Shown one piece after another: positions 1-9,142 of a DNA stretch of 64,000 bases (positions within the stretch are counted from its first letter, which is position 1; every line of letters begins with the position of its first letter). The notes below the pieces were generated by a model. It did no database searches, had not been told where the DNA came from, and saw nothing but the letters and a program-made list of their open reading frames with translations. Made by a program: the position numbers and the translations under genes. The DNA comes from Paraburkholderia ultramafica (GTDB lineage: Bacteria > Pseudomonadota > Gammaproteobacteria > Burkholderiales > Burkholderiaceae), in NCBI RefSeq assembly GCF_902859915.1, contig NZ_CADIKK010000026.1:50640-114639 (forward strand), in the 5' to 3' direction.

Positions 1-75
1 CGCCGCTGGCACTGGAACGCTGCGTCGCGCGTCGATCCGACTCCCTTCGTGGCGCTCAACGCGGATCTATCATGA
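1..75 (+). CDS. 3' end of an unidentified upstream gene (partial)
   Basis: Reading frame 1 is open from the window edge to a TGA at 73-75 and gives 24 residues ending in FVALNADLS. The stop overlaps the ATG of the next gene in an ATGA arrangement, typical of translationally coupled genes, so this is probably the tail of a real gene cotranscribed with the phosphatase. The tail is too short to identify. Confidence 0.5.
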   Translation, partial: RRWHWNAASRVDPTPFVALNADLS

Positions 76-779
76 ACGAGTTCGCCATGGTAACGGGCAG
101 CCACAGCAACGCAGTACTGATCGATCTGGACGGCACGATGGTCGACACAGCACCGGACATCGGCGCCGCCGTCAACCGTATGCTGGAGGACTTCGGTGCA
201 ACGCCGCTGCCGTTCGACACGGTGACCGGATTTATCGGCAACGGGGTGACCAACCTCGTGCGGCGCTCGCTGGAAACGGCAGACATCGACAAGCGCTTCG
301 ACATCGAGCGAGCCCAGCTCGTGTTTGAACAGCACTATGCCCATACCAACGGACAGTTGGGCCAGGTGTTTCCAGGCGTGACGGCCGGTCTGCGCGAATT
401 GCGGCTAAGAGGGTATCGGAGCGCCTGTGTGACCAACAAACCGCAGGCGCTGGCTGCATCGCTACTCGCCAGAACCGGCCTCGCCAACTATCTGGACGTG
501 CTGGTCGCGGGCGATACGCTAGCCAGCATGAAGCCCTCTCCCGAGCCCCTGTGGCACGCGTGCCGCCTGCTCGATGTCGACCCCGGGCACTGCGCTATGG
601 TTGGCGATTCGCCTGTCGATGTCGCGGCCGCACGCGCAGCCGGTCTGCCTGTATTCATCGTCAGCTATGGTTACGCCGGCGAGAGCGGCGCCGGCGCATT
701 GCGCGGCGATGCGCTGATCGACTCGTTCGAAGCGTTGCCGGCGATGCTTGCGCAGAGGCGGCTCACGACGCACTCGTAG
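72..779 (+). CDS. gph: HAD-family phosphatase, phosphoglycolate phosphatase-like
   Basis: This 235-residue cytosolic hydrolase belongs to the HAD superfamily. The N-terminal motif LIDLDGTMVDTAPD carries the nucleophile and acid aspartates, an alpha-helical cap follows, then VTNKP (motif II), a lysine in SMKPSPEP (motif III) and MVGDSPVDVAAARAAG (motif IV). Length and the TMVDTAPDI context fit Gph, which converts 2-phosphoglycolate to glycolate, but substrate choice in HAD enzymes cannot be read from motifs. The start overlaps the upstream stop (ATGA). A hairpin with a T-tract follows the stop. Confidence 0.8.
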   Translation: MNEFAMVTGSHSNAVLIDLDGTMVDTAPDIGAAVNRMLEDFGATPLPFDTVTGFIGNGVTNLVRRSLETADIDKRFDIERAQLVFEQHYAHTNGQLGQVFPGVTAGLRELRLRGYRSACVTNKPQALAASLLARTGLANYLDVLVAGDTLASMKPSPEPLWHACRLLDVDPGHCAMVGDSPVDVAAARAAGLPVFIVSYGYAGESGAGALRGDALIDSFEALPAMLAQRRLTTHS

Positions 780-784
780 TAACG

Positions 785-818
785 GCCGGGTTTGAACCTC
801 GTGTACCGGCTTTTTTTT
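785..818 (+). terminator. Intrinsic terminator after the phosphatase gene
   Basis: GCCGG (785-789) pairs with CCGGC (806-810) and is followed by eight T residues (811-818). The loop itself contains GGTT/AACC. It lies 6 bases after the gph stop, between two convergent genes. Confidence 0.65.
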
Positions 819-829
819 AAATGCCGTGA

Positions 830-1492
830 CTAGCTCGCGGACAGCAGACCCGTTACCCGCTCCGATTTCGTTTGCACCGCGATATCTTTTGCCGTCATTC
901 CCCGATTGTCCTTCAACGACCCGTTCGCGCCGCGTGCGAGCAGCAGTTGGACCGTATCCGCGCGATCGTATCCGGCGGCCCACATCAGTGCAGTCAGATC
1001 GTTCTTGTAGATGCGATTCACGTCGACCCCGGCATCGAGCAACTGATTCACAACCTTCGTTTGTCCCTGGCCGGCCGCATACTCCATCGCGGTCTTGCCG
1101 ACGCGATCCGTCGCGAGAAGATCCGCACCATGCGCCAGCAGAAGCGCGACGATTTCATCGAAGCCGCCGAATGCCGCCGCCATCAACGGCGTGACGCCCG
1201 GCGCGCTCGCGTGCTGGACGTTCGCGCCGTGTTCGATCAGCGTGCGCGCCATCGCCGCATCGCCTTTCTTGCACGCGGTGATCAACGCCGTGTCGCCGAT
1301 GCGGTTCATCGAGTCCACCGCTGCGCCGCGCTGGAGTGCCGACAGAAGCGACTGCTGGTCGTCGTCTTTTGCGGCGGCAAGCAGTTGCCGGTTCGTCTCG
1401 GCGTCGACCTGCGCATGCGCGAGCGCGCACACGCCGGATGCAGCGGCAAGCAAAACGGCAGTGACGATATAGCGGGTGAGCGTTTCTTTCAT
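830..1492 (-). CDS. Secreted ankyrin-repeat protein
   Basis: This 220-residue protein has a signal peptide (MKETLTRYIVTAVLLAAASG, cleavage after ALAHA) and about five ankyrin repeats, visible as recurring DTALITACKKGD, GVTPLMAAAFGG, GKTAMEYAAGQG, DLTALMWAAGYD and GMTAKDIA units. Ankyrin domains bind proteins and carry no catalytic activity. An upstream extension of the frame is ruled out because the ATG at 1492 starts a clean signal peptide. It is the last gene of the operon with the PQQ dehydrogenase and cytochrome c, so it probably assists that periplasmic system. Confidence 0.82.
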   Translation of the reverse strand: MKETLTRYIVTAVLLAAASGVCALAHAQVDAETNRQLLAAAKDDDQQSLLSALQRGAAVDSMNRIGDTALITACKKGDAAMARTLIEHGANVQHASAPGVTPLMAAAFGGFDEIVALLLAHGADLLATDRVGKTAMEYAAGQGQTKVVNQLLDAGVDVNRIYKNDLTALMWAAGYDRADTVQLLLARGANGSLKDNRGMTAKDIAVQTKSERVTGLLSAS

Positions 1493-1509
1493 CGTGTGTC
1501 TCCTTCCTG

Positions 1510-2133
1510 CTACTGGAGATTGTTGACGTAGGCGGCCAGATTGCGGATGTCTTCGTCGGTCAGATTGCGCGTCACACTGGCCATGTTGCCCGCATCGTTG
1601 GTGCGCGTGTGCGAGCGGAAGTCCCGCAATTGCTTGACGATGTACGGATACAGCTGACTGGACACACGCGGAATCTCGTTCTGGCCTGAAAAGCCGCCCA
1701 GATGGCACATCGTGCAGAGCACTTCGGCGGATTTCTTCCTTCCCGCCTCGATGCTCGCGCTATCCGATTTGAACGGAACGGGCACCAGCGTTTGCGCGGC
1801 AAAGTAGTCGGCGAGGTCCTGCATGTCCTCGCGCGACAGGTTGGCCGCCATCGGCGACATGCGCGGATCGCTGCGCCGTCCCTCCTTGAAGTCCTTCAGT
1901 TCCAGATAGATATAGCGCGCCGTTTGACCTGCAAGAATCGGATAGTCCGGATTGGTCGAATTGCCCATCGGCCCATGGCAGGCCACGCACACTTGCGCTT
2001 TCGCCTTGCCCGCCTCGGCGTCGGCTTGCGCGTTCAGCGGCAGCCATGCGGCTGTGAACCAGCCGCACAGCAGGGCTACCCATGTGCGGCGGCGCGGCGC
2101 ACGAGGCGCTGCCCGCAGCGTCGGCACCGTCAT
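1510..2133 (-). CDS. Diheme c-type cytochrome
   Basis: This 207-residue periplasmic cytochrome has an N-terminal signal/anchor followed by two heme-binding motifs, CVACH in the first half and CTMCH in the second, each in its own cytochrome c domain (cytochrome c4/c553-like layout). The ATG at 2133 overlaps the stop of the upstream dehydrogenase gene as ATGA, implying translational coupling. The likely role is to accept electrons from the PQQ alcohol dehydrogenase and pass them to the respiratory chain. Confidence 0.88.
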   Translation of the reverse strand: MTVPTLRAAPRAPRRRTWVALLCGWFTAAWLPLNAQADAEAGKAKAQVCVACHGPMGNSTNPDYPILAGQTARYIYLELKDFKEGRRSDPRMSPMAANLSREDMQDLADYFAAQTLVPVPFKSDSASIEAGRKKSAEVLCTMCHLGGFSGQNEIPRVSSQLYPYIVKQLRDFRSHTRTNDAGNMASVTRNLTDEDIRNLAAYVNNLQ

Positions 2134-3863
2134 GGCAACGCGAAGACGAGCACGGTGTTGCCGCGCTTGAAGTCGAGTTGCGTATTGCCGCCCGCCGCGA
2201 CCGCGACGTACTGCTTGCCGTGCACCGTGTACGACACAGCGGGCGCATTGACGCCGGCGCCGCACTGGTACTCCCAGAGCTTCTTGCCGGTGGAGGCGTC
2301 GAACGCGCGGAACAGGCCGTTGCCTTCGCCGTTGAAGACGAGGCCGCCCGCCGTCGCGAGCACGCCGCCGATCAGCGGTTGTTCGGTTTTGTAGTCCCAC
2401 GCGACCTTACCCGTGTCGACGTTCACGGCGGACAGCTTGCCCCATTGCTGTTCGGACGGAATCACCTTGAACGCGCCGCCCAGCCATAGCTTGCTGCCGC
2501 CCGGATAGGCCGCTTCCTCGACCTGATACGTCATCGGCTGATGCAGATTGGCCGCGTAGACGAGGCGCGTCTGCGGATCGAACGCCATCGGCGACCACTC
2601 GACCCCGCCGTTCGCGCCCGGCAACATGCGCGCGCCGGCGGCGGTCGGCAACGTCCACATGTTCTCTTGCGGAATCATCGCCTGCGAATAGCGGATCAGC
2701 CGTCCGGTGGCGCGATCGTGAACGTACACGTGACCGGTCTTGCCGGCGTGCACGATGCCTGGAATCATCTTGCCGTCGTTGTCGCGCACGTCGATCAGAA
2801 TCGGCGGGCTCGCGGCGTCCAGGTCCCAGACGTCATGCGGCACATACTGGTAGTGCCATTTGTATTTGCCGGTGTCCAGATCGATCGCGACGAGCGAATC
2901 CGTATAGAGATTGTCTCCCGGACGGATCGAGCCATACAGGTCCGGCGACGGATTGCCCACGACGAAGTACACCGTATGCGTTTGCCGGTCGATTGCCGGC
3001 GTCATCCAGACACCGCCGCCGAGCGTCTTGTAGAAGTCGCCGCCCTTCGCGGCAAGTTGCTTCTTCTCCGCATCGATGTCGCGCTTTTCATCGCGGCCGG
3101 TTGCGTCCTTGGTGGCCCACACGCCTTCCTGGCCGGTTTCCGGAATGGTATAGAACGTCCACAGCAATTGGCCGGAATTCGCATCGAACGCTTTGACGAA
3201 ACCGCGAATGCCATATTCGCCACCGTTGGTGCCGATCAGTACCTTGCCGTCGACGACCGCCGGCGCCATCGTTTCCGAGTAGCCCTGATCGGGATCGGCG
3301 ATCGTGCTTTGCCACAACACGTTGCCGGTTTTCGCGTCGAGCGCGACGAGTTTCGAATCGAGGGTGCCCATGTAGAGCCGGTCACCCGAGATGGCCACGC
3401 CGCGGTTGTTAGGCCCGCAACAGAACGTCGTGACCGGACCCATCTTATGTTTGTAATGCCAGAACTCCTTGCCGGTTGCGGCATCGAGCGCGTACACATG
3501 GTTGAACGACGTGGTGATGAACATCACACCGTTCGTCACGATCGGCGCCGTTTCCATCGACTCGTTGACGGCGGTCTGGAATATGAACGCCGGTCTGAGC
3601 TTCGACACGTTCGTCCGGTTGATTTGTGCACCGCGGTAATAGCGTGTCTGCGCGTACGAGCCGTTCGAATGCAGCCAGTCGGCCGACCCAGTGGCGGCGC
3701 GGTCGAGTTGTTCCTGGCTCACGGGTTGAAGCGTCGAGGGTACTGGCGAGGTCGTCGTCGTCGAACTGTTTTGAACTTCGTCGGCGGCGTAAGCGGCGGG
3801 TAAGCCGAATGCGATGGCGAGCAGGGGCAGGCCAACGACACCGGGGATACGGTTGAATGGCAT
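2130..3863 (-). CDS. PQQ-dependent alcohol dehydrogenase (quinoprotein), lanthanide-type signature
   Basis: This 577-residue periplasmic quinoprotein of the methanol/ethanol dehydrogenase family has a signal peptide (cleavage near residue 26) and an eight-bladed propeller. Vicinal Cys148-Cys149, the metal ligands Glu216 (NGGEYGIRG) and Asn304 (VVGNPSPD), and catalytic Asp347 (DVWDLDA) are all visible. Asp349, two residues after the catalytic Asp, is the extra ligand that marks lanthanide-dependent members such as XoxF and PedH; calcium enzymes usually lack it. It oxidises an alcohol and passes electrons to the downstream cytochrome. No PQQ synthesis genes are in the window. Confidence 0.9.
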   Translation of the reverse strand: MPFNRIPGVVGLPLLAIAFGLPAAYAADEVQNSSTTTTSPVPSTLQPVSQEQLDRAATGSADWLHSNGSYAQTRYYRGAQINRTNVSKLRPAFIFQTAVNESMETAPIVTNGVMFITTSFNHVYALDAATGKEFWHYKHKMGPVTTFCCGPNNRGVAISGDRLYMGTLDSKLVALDAKTGNVLWQSTIADPDQGYSETMAPAVVDGKVLIGTNGGEYGIRGFVKAFDANSGQLLWTFYTIPETGQEGVWATKDATGRDEKRDIDAEKKQLAAKGGDFYKTLGGGVWMTPAIDRQTHTVYFVVGNPSPDLYGSIRPGDNLYTDSLVAIDLDTGKYKWHYQYVPHDVWDLDAASPPILIDVRDNDGKMIPGIVHAGKTGHVYVHDRATGRLIRYSQAMIPQENMWTLPTAAGARMLPGANGGVEWSPMAFDPQTRLVYAANLHQPMTYQVEEAAYPGGSKLWLGGAFKVIPSEQQWGKLSAVNVDTGKVAWDYKTEQPLIGGVLATAGGLVFNGEGNGLFRAFDASTGKKLWEYQCGAGVNAPAVSYTVHGKQYVAVAAGGNTQLDFKRGNTVLVFALP

Positions 3864-4319
3864 GAGCGTCTCCTTGGCTTCTTATTGTTCAAGAACCGCT
3901 GCGCAGGAGTGCGACATTCATTCACGCGCCCGATGGCGTGGAAAGGCAGGATGGCGCAACCCTCTCAAACAACAAAAGCGTACGATTTAGTACCGTTGAT
4001 TGCTTTGTCAGGACGGGTCGGCTCCGCACAGGCGAACGAGGTGATGCACTGGTCCCCAAAAGGCCGGCTCGTTTAAGCGTAGGCGATGCGATCCAGATTT
4101 TCTAGACTCTCGTTGTGCTTTTATGACACGTGACTTTATACGTATGACGATTTCGCTGCGATGCGGTTTTGCCGCTCGCGCAGCGCAACCGTTGCGCGAT
4201 CATCCACACTGATCCGCGACGTCGCGGGATTGGCGAGTGTGTCCGAGGGCACGGACCGTCTGACTGATTGGCCGGGGCGTGGCCCTTCGATACAGAACGA
4301 CGCCGCCCCGGACGACGCA
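3864..4319. other. 456-bp intergenic region upstream of the quinoprotein operon
   Basis: The segment separates the PQQ dehydrogenase start from the end of the BON-domain gene, both on the minus strand. Its middle part (about 4095-4165) is AT-rich, as expected of a promoter for the operon reading toward lower coordinates. No ORF here has convincing protein character and I could not fix a -10/-35 pair. Confidence 0.5.
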
Positions 4320-4679
4320 TCACTGGCCGACGGGGCGCACGATCAACTGGTTGTTCACCGCTGTCACACCTGGCACGCCTTGCGCCGTGCTCAACGCGAG
4401 CGCCACCTGCGACTGCGCCGGCACCCAGCCCTGCAATGTGACCACGCCGTCGCGCGCACGCACGGCGATCCCCGAGGTGGCCAGACCTTTCGTATGGGCC
4501 AGTGCGCGACGCACCTGCTTCTGCAATTGCCGGTTGGCGGTCCGCGCCGCGCTCGAGCCTGGAGCGGCGCTCGCGAGCGGCGCTGAAGCCGCTTCGCTGC
4601 CGCCCTGTGCATAGGCGGTGAGTGCGGTCAGCGCGACGAGCGCGCCACCGATATAACGTGCTACGAGAATGGATTTCAT
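4320..4679 (-). CDS. Secreted BON-domain protein
   Basis: This 119-residue protein has a signal peptide ending near AYAQG, a low-complexity Ala/Ser linker, and one BON domain from about residue 50 to the end. Characteristic parts are LATSGIAVRARDGVVTLQGW and VPGVTAVNNQLIV. BON domains (OsmY family) are thought to bind membranes or phospholipids in the periplasm, often under osmotic stress. It sits 31 bp after the SDR gene on the same strand and could be cotranscribed, although it looks unrelated to the catabolic genes. Confidence 0.8.
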   Translation of the reverse strand: MKSILVARYIGGALVALTALTAYAQGGSEAASAPLASAAPGSSAARTANRQLQKQVRRALAHTKGLATSGIAVRARDGVVTLQGWVPAQSQVALALSTAQGVPGVTAVNNQLIVRPVGQ

Positions 4680-4710
4680 GTTCTTGTCCTGTGAACCTGA
4701 CGCGACAGCA

Positions 4711-5454
4711 TCAGATCGTCATACCGCCATCGACAGACAGCGTGGTGCCCGTCACGTATGCCGCCTGCTCCGAAAGTAGCCAGAGCACCGCATCGGCCAC
4801 CTCGTGAGGCTGGCCGATCCGGCGCATCGGAATCATGTCGTCGAGCAAGTGAACGTCGCCATGGGTCGATCGCATATAGTTCGGTGTTTCGGTCGCGCCC
4901 GGACACACCGCGTTGACGCGGATGTTGCGGTCCGCGTACTCCTTCGCCACGGCGCGGGTCAGCCCGACCACCGCGTGCTTGCTTGCAACGTAGTGAGCGA
5001 TCCCGTTCATGCCGCGCAGGCCGAAGATCGACGCGTTGTTGACGATGGCGCCGCCGCCGCTGCGCAGCATGGCTTCAACCTGATACTTGACGCCGTAATA
5101 GACTCCCTTGAAGTTCAGATCGATCACCCACTCTGATTCCTCGACCGAAGTCTGGTCAATCGGCTTGAAGTCGGCGTGGCCGCCCGCGTTGTTGAACGCG
5201 AAGGCGAGTCTGCCGAAACGCGACTCGACAAAGGCCACGAGCGCCTCGTTGTCCTCGCGACGCGACACGTCGGCACAACGGATTTCCGCCTGGCCGCCCG
5301 CGCGCACGATTTCGTCGCGCACGGCCGCGAGCTTGTCTTCGCTCCGGCCGGCGAGCACGACGAGCGCCCCCTCGCGCGCCAGCGCGAGCGCCGCCGCGCG
5401 GCCCATGCCCGAACCGCCGCCGGTCACGAGTCCCACCTGGTCTTTCATGATCAT
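4711..5454 (-). CDS. SDR-family oxidoreductase
   Basis: This 247-residue classical short-chain dehydrogenase has the cofactor loop TGGGSGMGRAAA, NNAGGHADF, a catalytic Ser in VNNASIFGL, YVASKHAVVG (YxxxK), and the C-terminal VTGTTLSVDGGMTI typical of the family. The start at 5454 (MIMKDQ) is chosen because GGAG lies six bases upstream; an ATG at 5448 is the alternative. It is the last gene of the minus-strand arm of the Rieske cluster and probably oxidises a hydroxylated pathway intermediate. Confidence 0.86.
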   Translation of the reverse strand: MIMKDQVGLVTGGGSGMGRAAALALAREGALVVLAGRSEDKLAAVRDEIVRAGGQAEIRCADVSRREDNEALVAFVESRFGRLAFAFNNAGGHADFKPIDQTSVEESEWVIDLNFKGVYYGVKYQVEAMLRSGGGAIVNNASIFGLRGMNGIAHYVASKHAVVGLTRAVAKEYADRNIRVNAVCPGATETPNYMRSTHGDVHLLDDMIPMRRIGQPHEVADAVLWLLSEQAAYVTGTTLSVDGGMTI

Positions 5455-5474
5455 GTTTAGCTCCGTCACCTCGT

Positions 5475-5972
5475 TCAGGCCGCCACTGCGACCTGCAGAT
5501 CGCGCCGCAATACGACGGGCGCTCCGCCATGCATCTTCTTGTTGATCCACGCAGACAACGCCGAGTCCATGTAGTCGGCATGGCCAGGAAACCAGTCCGC
5601 CAATGCCTGTGCCAGACGCTTTACATCGTGCAGGCCGACTTCACCCACGGCAGCGAGTGCGTTCACTTTCTGCACCGCGTCCAGCACTCGTTGATGCTCG
5701 TCGAGATGGCAATCCGCAGCCGGAAAGCCGGACTTCTCCATCCATGCCTGCTCGATCGCGAAGTGGGACAGCAGATGCGCGTCCACGGCCTGCAGACAAC
5801 CGAGCGCGGTATGCTGCGTACAGTCGGCGAGCGCCGTCACCACTTCGACAAACTCTTCATGCGCCGCGTCGATCGGCGCATGGCCAAGCAGCATCGCATC
5901 GCTCCATTCCAGCGTTTCGGCGCGTCGTGCCGTAGGCGGTCCGTCCTGCGGACGATCCTCTTGCTGACTCAT
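5475..5972 (-). CDS. Bacteriohemerythrin-like protein
   Basis: This 165-residue protein has the hemerythrin pattern of diiron ligands: His in LLGHAPIDAAHEEF, His in DAHLLSHFAIEQ, His/Glu around CHLDEHQRVL, and WFPGHADYMD near the end. Such proteins bind O2 reversibly. It lies between cupin and SDR genes in the operon opposite the Rieske oxygenase. A role in supplying or buffering oxygen for the oxygenase is plausible but is inference. Confidence 0.85.
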   Translation of the reverse strand: MSQQEDRPQDGPPTARRAETLEWSDAMLLGHAPIDAAHEEFVEVVTALADCTQHTALGCLQAVDAHLLSHFAIEQAWMEKSGFPAADCHLDEHQRVLDAVQKVNALAAVGEVGLHDVKRLAQALADWFPGHADYMDSALSAWINKKMHGGAPVVLRRDLQVAVAA

Positions 5973-6014
5973 CGGTTACTCTCCCACTTCGTTGTTCGAC
6001 ACCGACCGGCTTGC

Positions 6015-6548
6015 TTACCTTGCGGCGCCGATCAACACCGCCACCATGACCGCCGGCACGGTGCCGCGATTGCGCCACGCATGCCGTGTCCCGTTCTGAA
6101 CCACGATGTCACCCGCCTTCAGATGGCGAATCTCGCCGTCATCGAGTTCGAGCCACAGTTCGCCCGACACGATGATGTCGTAATCGACCGTCGTGGTGCG
6201 GTGCATGCCCGAGCCGTCCGGCTCGAAGGCCTGCGCAAGACCCGGCAGATGCGCCTCGTACTCCTGAGCGGCTGCGACCGGGTCGAAGTCCACGGAATCG
6301 AGCGCGCTATCGGGCGGAAACTGCACAACCAGCAGGCGCGTGCCATGCGGATCGGGCACGACCGGCCGGATCTCGACCACCGGGTCGCGGCCGTCATACG
6401 GGAGCGCCGCTACGCCTTGCAGCGTCGCCCATGCGAGCGTGGTCTGAAAGCCAGGTACAGCAGCATAGTCATGCGTGCTGGGGACGGGGCCATCCGAGGC
6501 GAAGACCGACTTGCCGTTTTTCTCGCCTGTCACGATGCGTCTTACCAT
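6015..6548 (-). CDS. Cupin-domain protein
   Basis: This 177-residue protein has a C-terminal cupin fold. HRTTTVDYDIIVSGELWLEL forms motif 1 with metal-binding His and Glu-like residues, and LKAGDIVVQNGTRHAWRN forms motif 2. The N-terminal half is poorly characterised. Many small cupins in aromatic catabolic operons are isomerases or dioxygenase-like enzymes, but the reaction cannot be deduced. It sits 42 bp downstream of the hemerythrin start in the same operon. Confidence 0.75.
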   Translation of the reverse strand: MVRRIVTGEKNGKSVFASDGPVPSTHDYAAVPGFQTTLAWATLQGVAALPYDGRDPVVEIRPVVPDPHGTRLLVVQFPPDSALDSVDFDPVAAAQEYEAHLPGLAQAFEPDGSGMHRTTTVDYDIIVSGELWLELDDGEIRHLKAGDIVVQNGTRHAWRNRGTVPAVMVAVLIGAAR

Positions 6549-6576
6549 GATGTTCTCCTGATTGATTCGGGGTTAT

Positions 6577-7692
6577 TCACTGAACGACAACGACGTTGAC
6601 GAAACCGCCCGCCCGCTTTTCCGCTTCCGCGAGAGCCTCGTTCGCCTGGTCCAGGCTATAGCGGTGATGTTCGAATACGCTCAGGTCGAGCGTGCCGGCC
6701 GCGGCCATCGCGGCGAGGTCCTGGCCCTCGGCAACCGAGAACCAGAGCGATCCGACGATGCTCACCTGCGCACACATCATTTCGTGCAGGTTCATGGGCA
6801 ACGGATCAGTCATGGCGCCGATCTCGACGAGCCGGCCGCCGCGCCTGAGCGCCGCGATACTGTCGAGCGTCACCTGATGCGACGCACCCGGCGCGATCGC
6901 GTCGACCACCGCATCGACACCCACACCGCCGGTTTGCTCGCGCGCCCAATCGGCCAGCGATCCCTGGCCATACGAAAACGTGCTGATACGCTGCGGGTCG
7001 AGTGCGCGCACGCGCTGGAGAAACGCCTCGTTGCGGGCGACGCACAGAATGCGCGTCGCGCCCATCGCCCGCGCGATCTGCACGGCACCGAGCCCCAGCG
7101 TGCCGCTTGCTCCCACGATCAGCACAGTCCTGCCCGCGCCGACACCGGCCTTGCGCAGCCCGGAGTACGCGGTGCCGAGGTAGCCGAAGCGCGCTGCCTG
7201 CTCGAAGCTCACCTGCTCCGGCAGTTTGACAAGCCCGTCGGCTGGCGCCGTCGCGAACTCGCTGAAGCCGCCGTACGGGTATTGCCGATACATCTGCTTC
7301 GATTGCGGGCCAAACCCGAAGTAGCCCTGAAACGTGAACGCCACGCAGTTGATCGGCTCGCCGATCCGGCACGCGTGACACGATCCGCACGAGCGGCCCG
7401 GGTTGATGTAGACGCGCTCGCCCGGCGCGATGCCAGTCACGGCGCTGCCTACTTGCGCGACCACGCCGGCGGCATCGAGTCCGTAGATCGCGGGCAGGTC
7501 CGGCACCGTGAGGTACGCACGCTCGCCGTAATTGCTCATCACGTTGCGCAGGTTCGGCACGACGCCGGACGCCTTCACGTCGACGAGCACATCGGTCGAG
7601 CGCAGCAGTTCGGGGCGCGGGATCGTGTCCAGCACGAAGCGGCCGGCGGGTTCATGAACACGCATTGCACGCATCTTAGAGGTCGTATTCAT
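6577..7692 (-). CDS. Zinc-type alcohol dehydrogenase (MDR family)
   Basis: This 371-residue medium-chain dehydrogenase has a GroES-like N-terminal domain carrying the structural-zinc cysteines in GRSCGSCHACRIGEPINC and a Rossmann domain with GASGTLGLGAVQIARAMGA. The start at 7692 (MNTTSKMRAMRV) is preceded by AGGAG eight bases upstream; an 11-residue longer frame lacks this signal. It lies in the minus-strand arm of the Rieske cluster and probably oxidises an alcohol formed from the cluster's substrate. Confidence 0.85.
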   Translation of the reverse strand: MNTTSKMRAMRVHEPAGRFVLDTIPRPELLRSTDVLVDVKASGVVPNLRNVMSNYGERAYLTVPDLPAIYGLDAAGVVAQVGSAVTGIAPGERVYINPGRSCGSCHACRIGEPINCVAFTFQGYFGFGPQSKQMYRQYPYGGFSEFATAPADGLVKLPEQVSFEQAARFGYLGTAYSGLRKAGVGAGRTVLIVGASGTLGLGAVQIARAMGATRILCVARNEAFLQRVRALDPQRISTFSYGQGSLADWAREQTGGVGVDAVVDAIAPGASHQVTLDSIAALRRGGRLVEIGAMTDPLPMNLHEMMCAQVSIVGSLWFSVAEGQDLAAMAAAGTLDLSVFEHHRYSLDQANEALAEAEKRAGGFVNVVVVQ

Positions 7693-7807
7693 CGTTACGT
7701 CTCCTGTAGGGATCAGATGAGTCATGACCGGCTCGCGCCAGCTGTGAAGCGAGGTGCTGGAATCGGCAGCAAGCCGGACGCAGCACCTGCGCAGGTTCGT
7801 TGTGTCG

Positions 7808-8881
7808 TCAAAACACGTGCAGCAGTCCGATGTCCACCGCCGTCTGGCGGCCGCCCGATGCTGGGCCGGGCACCAGCGAAATCCATGCGGGACCGCCGGA
7901 GGCCTGCTGAAGAGCGAGTGCCGAATAGATGCTCGTGCGCCTGGACAGCGAATAGATCAACGACAGCGTTTCCTGATGGGCCTTTTGACCTTTCAGGACG
8001 TCGTTACCCTTCATGTATTGATACGCGAGATTCGCGTGCAGGAACGGCGAGACGGTCCAGTTCACATCGGTCTCGTACACCGAGACACGCGCACCGTTCT
8101 CTGTGTTTTGTGTGCTCGTATACATCGCGGCCAGCACGGTCGGGCCCACGGCCCACGAAGCGGCGAGCCCCATGTTGCGGATGCCGTCATTGCCGTTGTT
8201 CAGCTCGGGATATTTGACGTAGGTGTACGCGCCGTTCAGTGCCACGGCACCAATGTGGTAGTTGAGCCCGAAGCTCTGCGCGCTGTTCTGGCCGAACGAA
8301 CCGGCCTGCCCACCAAAGCTGTACTGGGCCCCGGCCGACAGACCGCCAATCGTGGGGCTCATGTACTTGACGGAGTTCTCGATTGGCGCGCCGAGCGTGC
8401 GGTCGAAGTCGAATGAGTTGTTGCCCGGCGGCCCCGGTATATTCAGCCCCGAAAACGAACCCTGCCGCAGGCTCATCGAATTGACGAAGGGAAATGCGGA
8501 GCCCCAGTGATCGACGACCAGCGAATAGAACATGAAGTCGATCTGGTTGCCGGCCGTCAGCGTGCCCCACCTGTCGTCGCGCAGACCCACATAGGTCTCG
8601 TGGCCGAAAAGCCCGTTGACGGATGCACCGTTGTTCAGGCTGAACATGCCCTCCAGCTTGAATATCGCTTTCAACCCGCCGCCCAGATCTTCCGTTCCGC
8701 GAAAGCCAAACAGGTTGGGGGCGATCGTATCCGGGTCGGCCAGCCAATTGCTATGGCCGCCCACGTTCGATGCGTACATCACCCCGGTATCGATGATTCC
8801 GTAGATTTCCACGCTGCTTTGTGCATGAGCGTTTGCAGCGATTGCCATTCCAATCAGTAGTACAGAGTTCCTTACCTTCAC
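7808..8881 (-). CDS. Gram-negative porin (trimeric, Burkholderia type)
   Basis: This 357-residue outer-membrane porin starts with a signal peptide (MKVRNSVLLIGMAIAANAHA) followed by QSSVEIYGIIDTGVMYASN, the typical first strand of betaproteobacterial porins, and ends with a C-terminal Phe (LLHVF). I chose a GTG start at 8881 because GAGGAG precedes it and the signal peptide is then normal; the ATG at 8914 would add a charged, non-signal N-terminus. It is the first gene of the minus arm of the catabolic cluster, so it probably admits that substrate. Confidence 0.88.
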   Translation of the reverse strand: MKVRNSVLLIGMAIAANAHAQSSVEIYGIIDTGVMYASNVGGHSNWLADPDTIAPNLFGFRGTEDLGGGLKAIFKLEGMFSLNNGASVNGLFGHETYVGLRDDRWGTLTAGNQIDFMFYSLVVDHWGSAFPFVNSMSLRQGSFSGLNIPGPPGNNSFDFDRTLGAPIENSVKYMSPTIGGLSAGAQYSFGGQAGSFGQNSAQSFGLNYHIGAVALNGAYTYVKYPELNNGNDGIRNMGLAASWAVGPTVLAAMYTSTQNTENGARVSVYETDVNWTVSPFLHANLAYQYMKGNDVLKGQKAHQETLSLIYSLSRRTSIYSALALQQASGGPAWISLVPGPASGGRQTAVDIGLLHVF

Positions 8882-9142
8882 CGCAGTCTCCTCTCTATGG
8901 TCAATAGTCTTCATTGCGGCTGCTCGCCGGCTGCCTGCCGTCATCTCATGCGCGCCACGGCCCGAAGCGGCACTTCGCATCGCTCGGCGAATACGTGGCG
9001 TGAGACGCAGGACTCGATGGCCTGCGCCCCCCGGAGTCCGCCACATCGCCAGGGACTACCCTGATGCGGCGCTAGCCTCCGATGTGACTCCCCATCCCTC
9101 GTACAGGCCGCTGAGCACCGTCCCGCCGGCCTTCGCCAGCTC

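Noticed and set aside
6562..8217. Long plus-strand ORF of 551 codons
   Set aside because: It is antisense to the alcohol dehydrogenase and porin genes, rich in Arg, His and Ala, and has no domain; it is a shadow of high-GC third positions.
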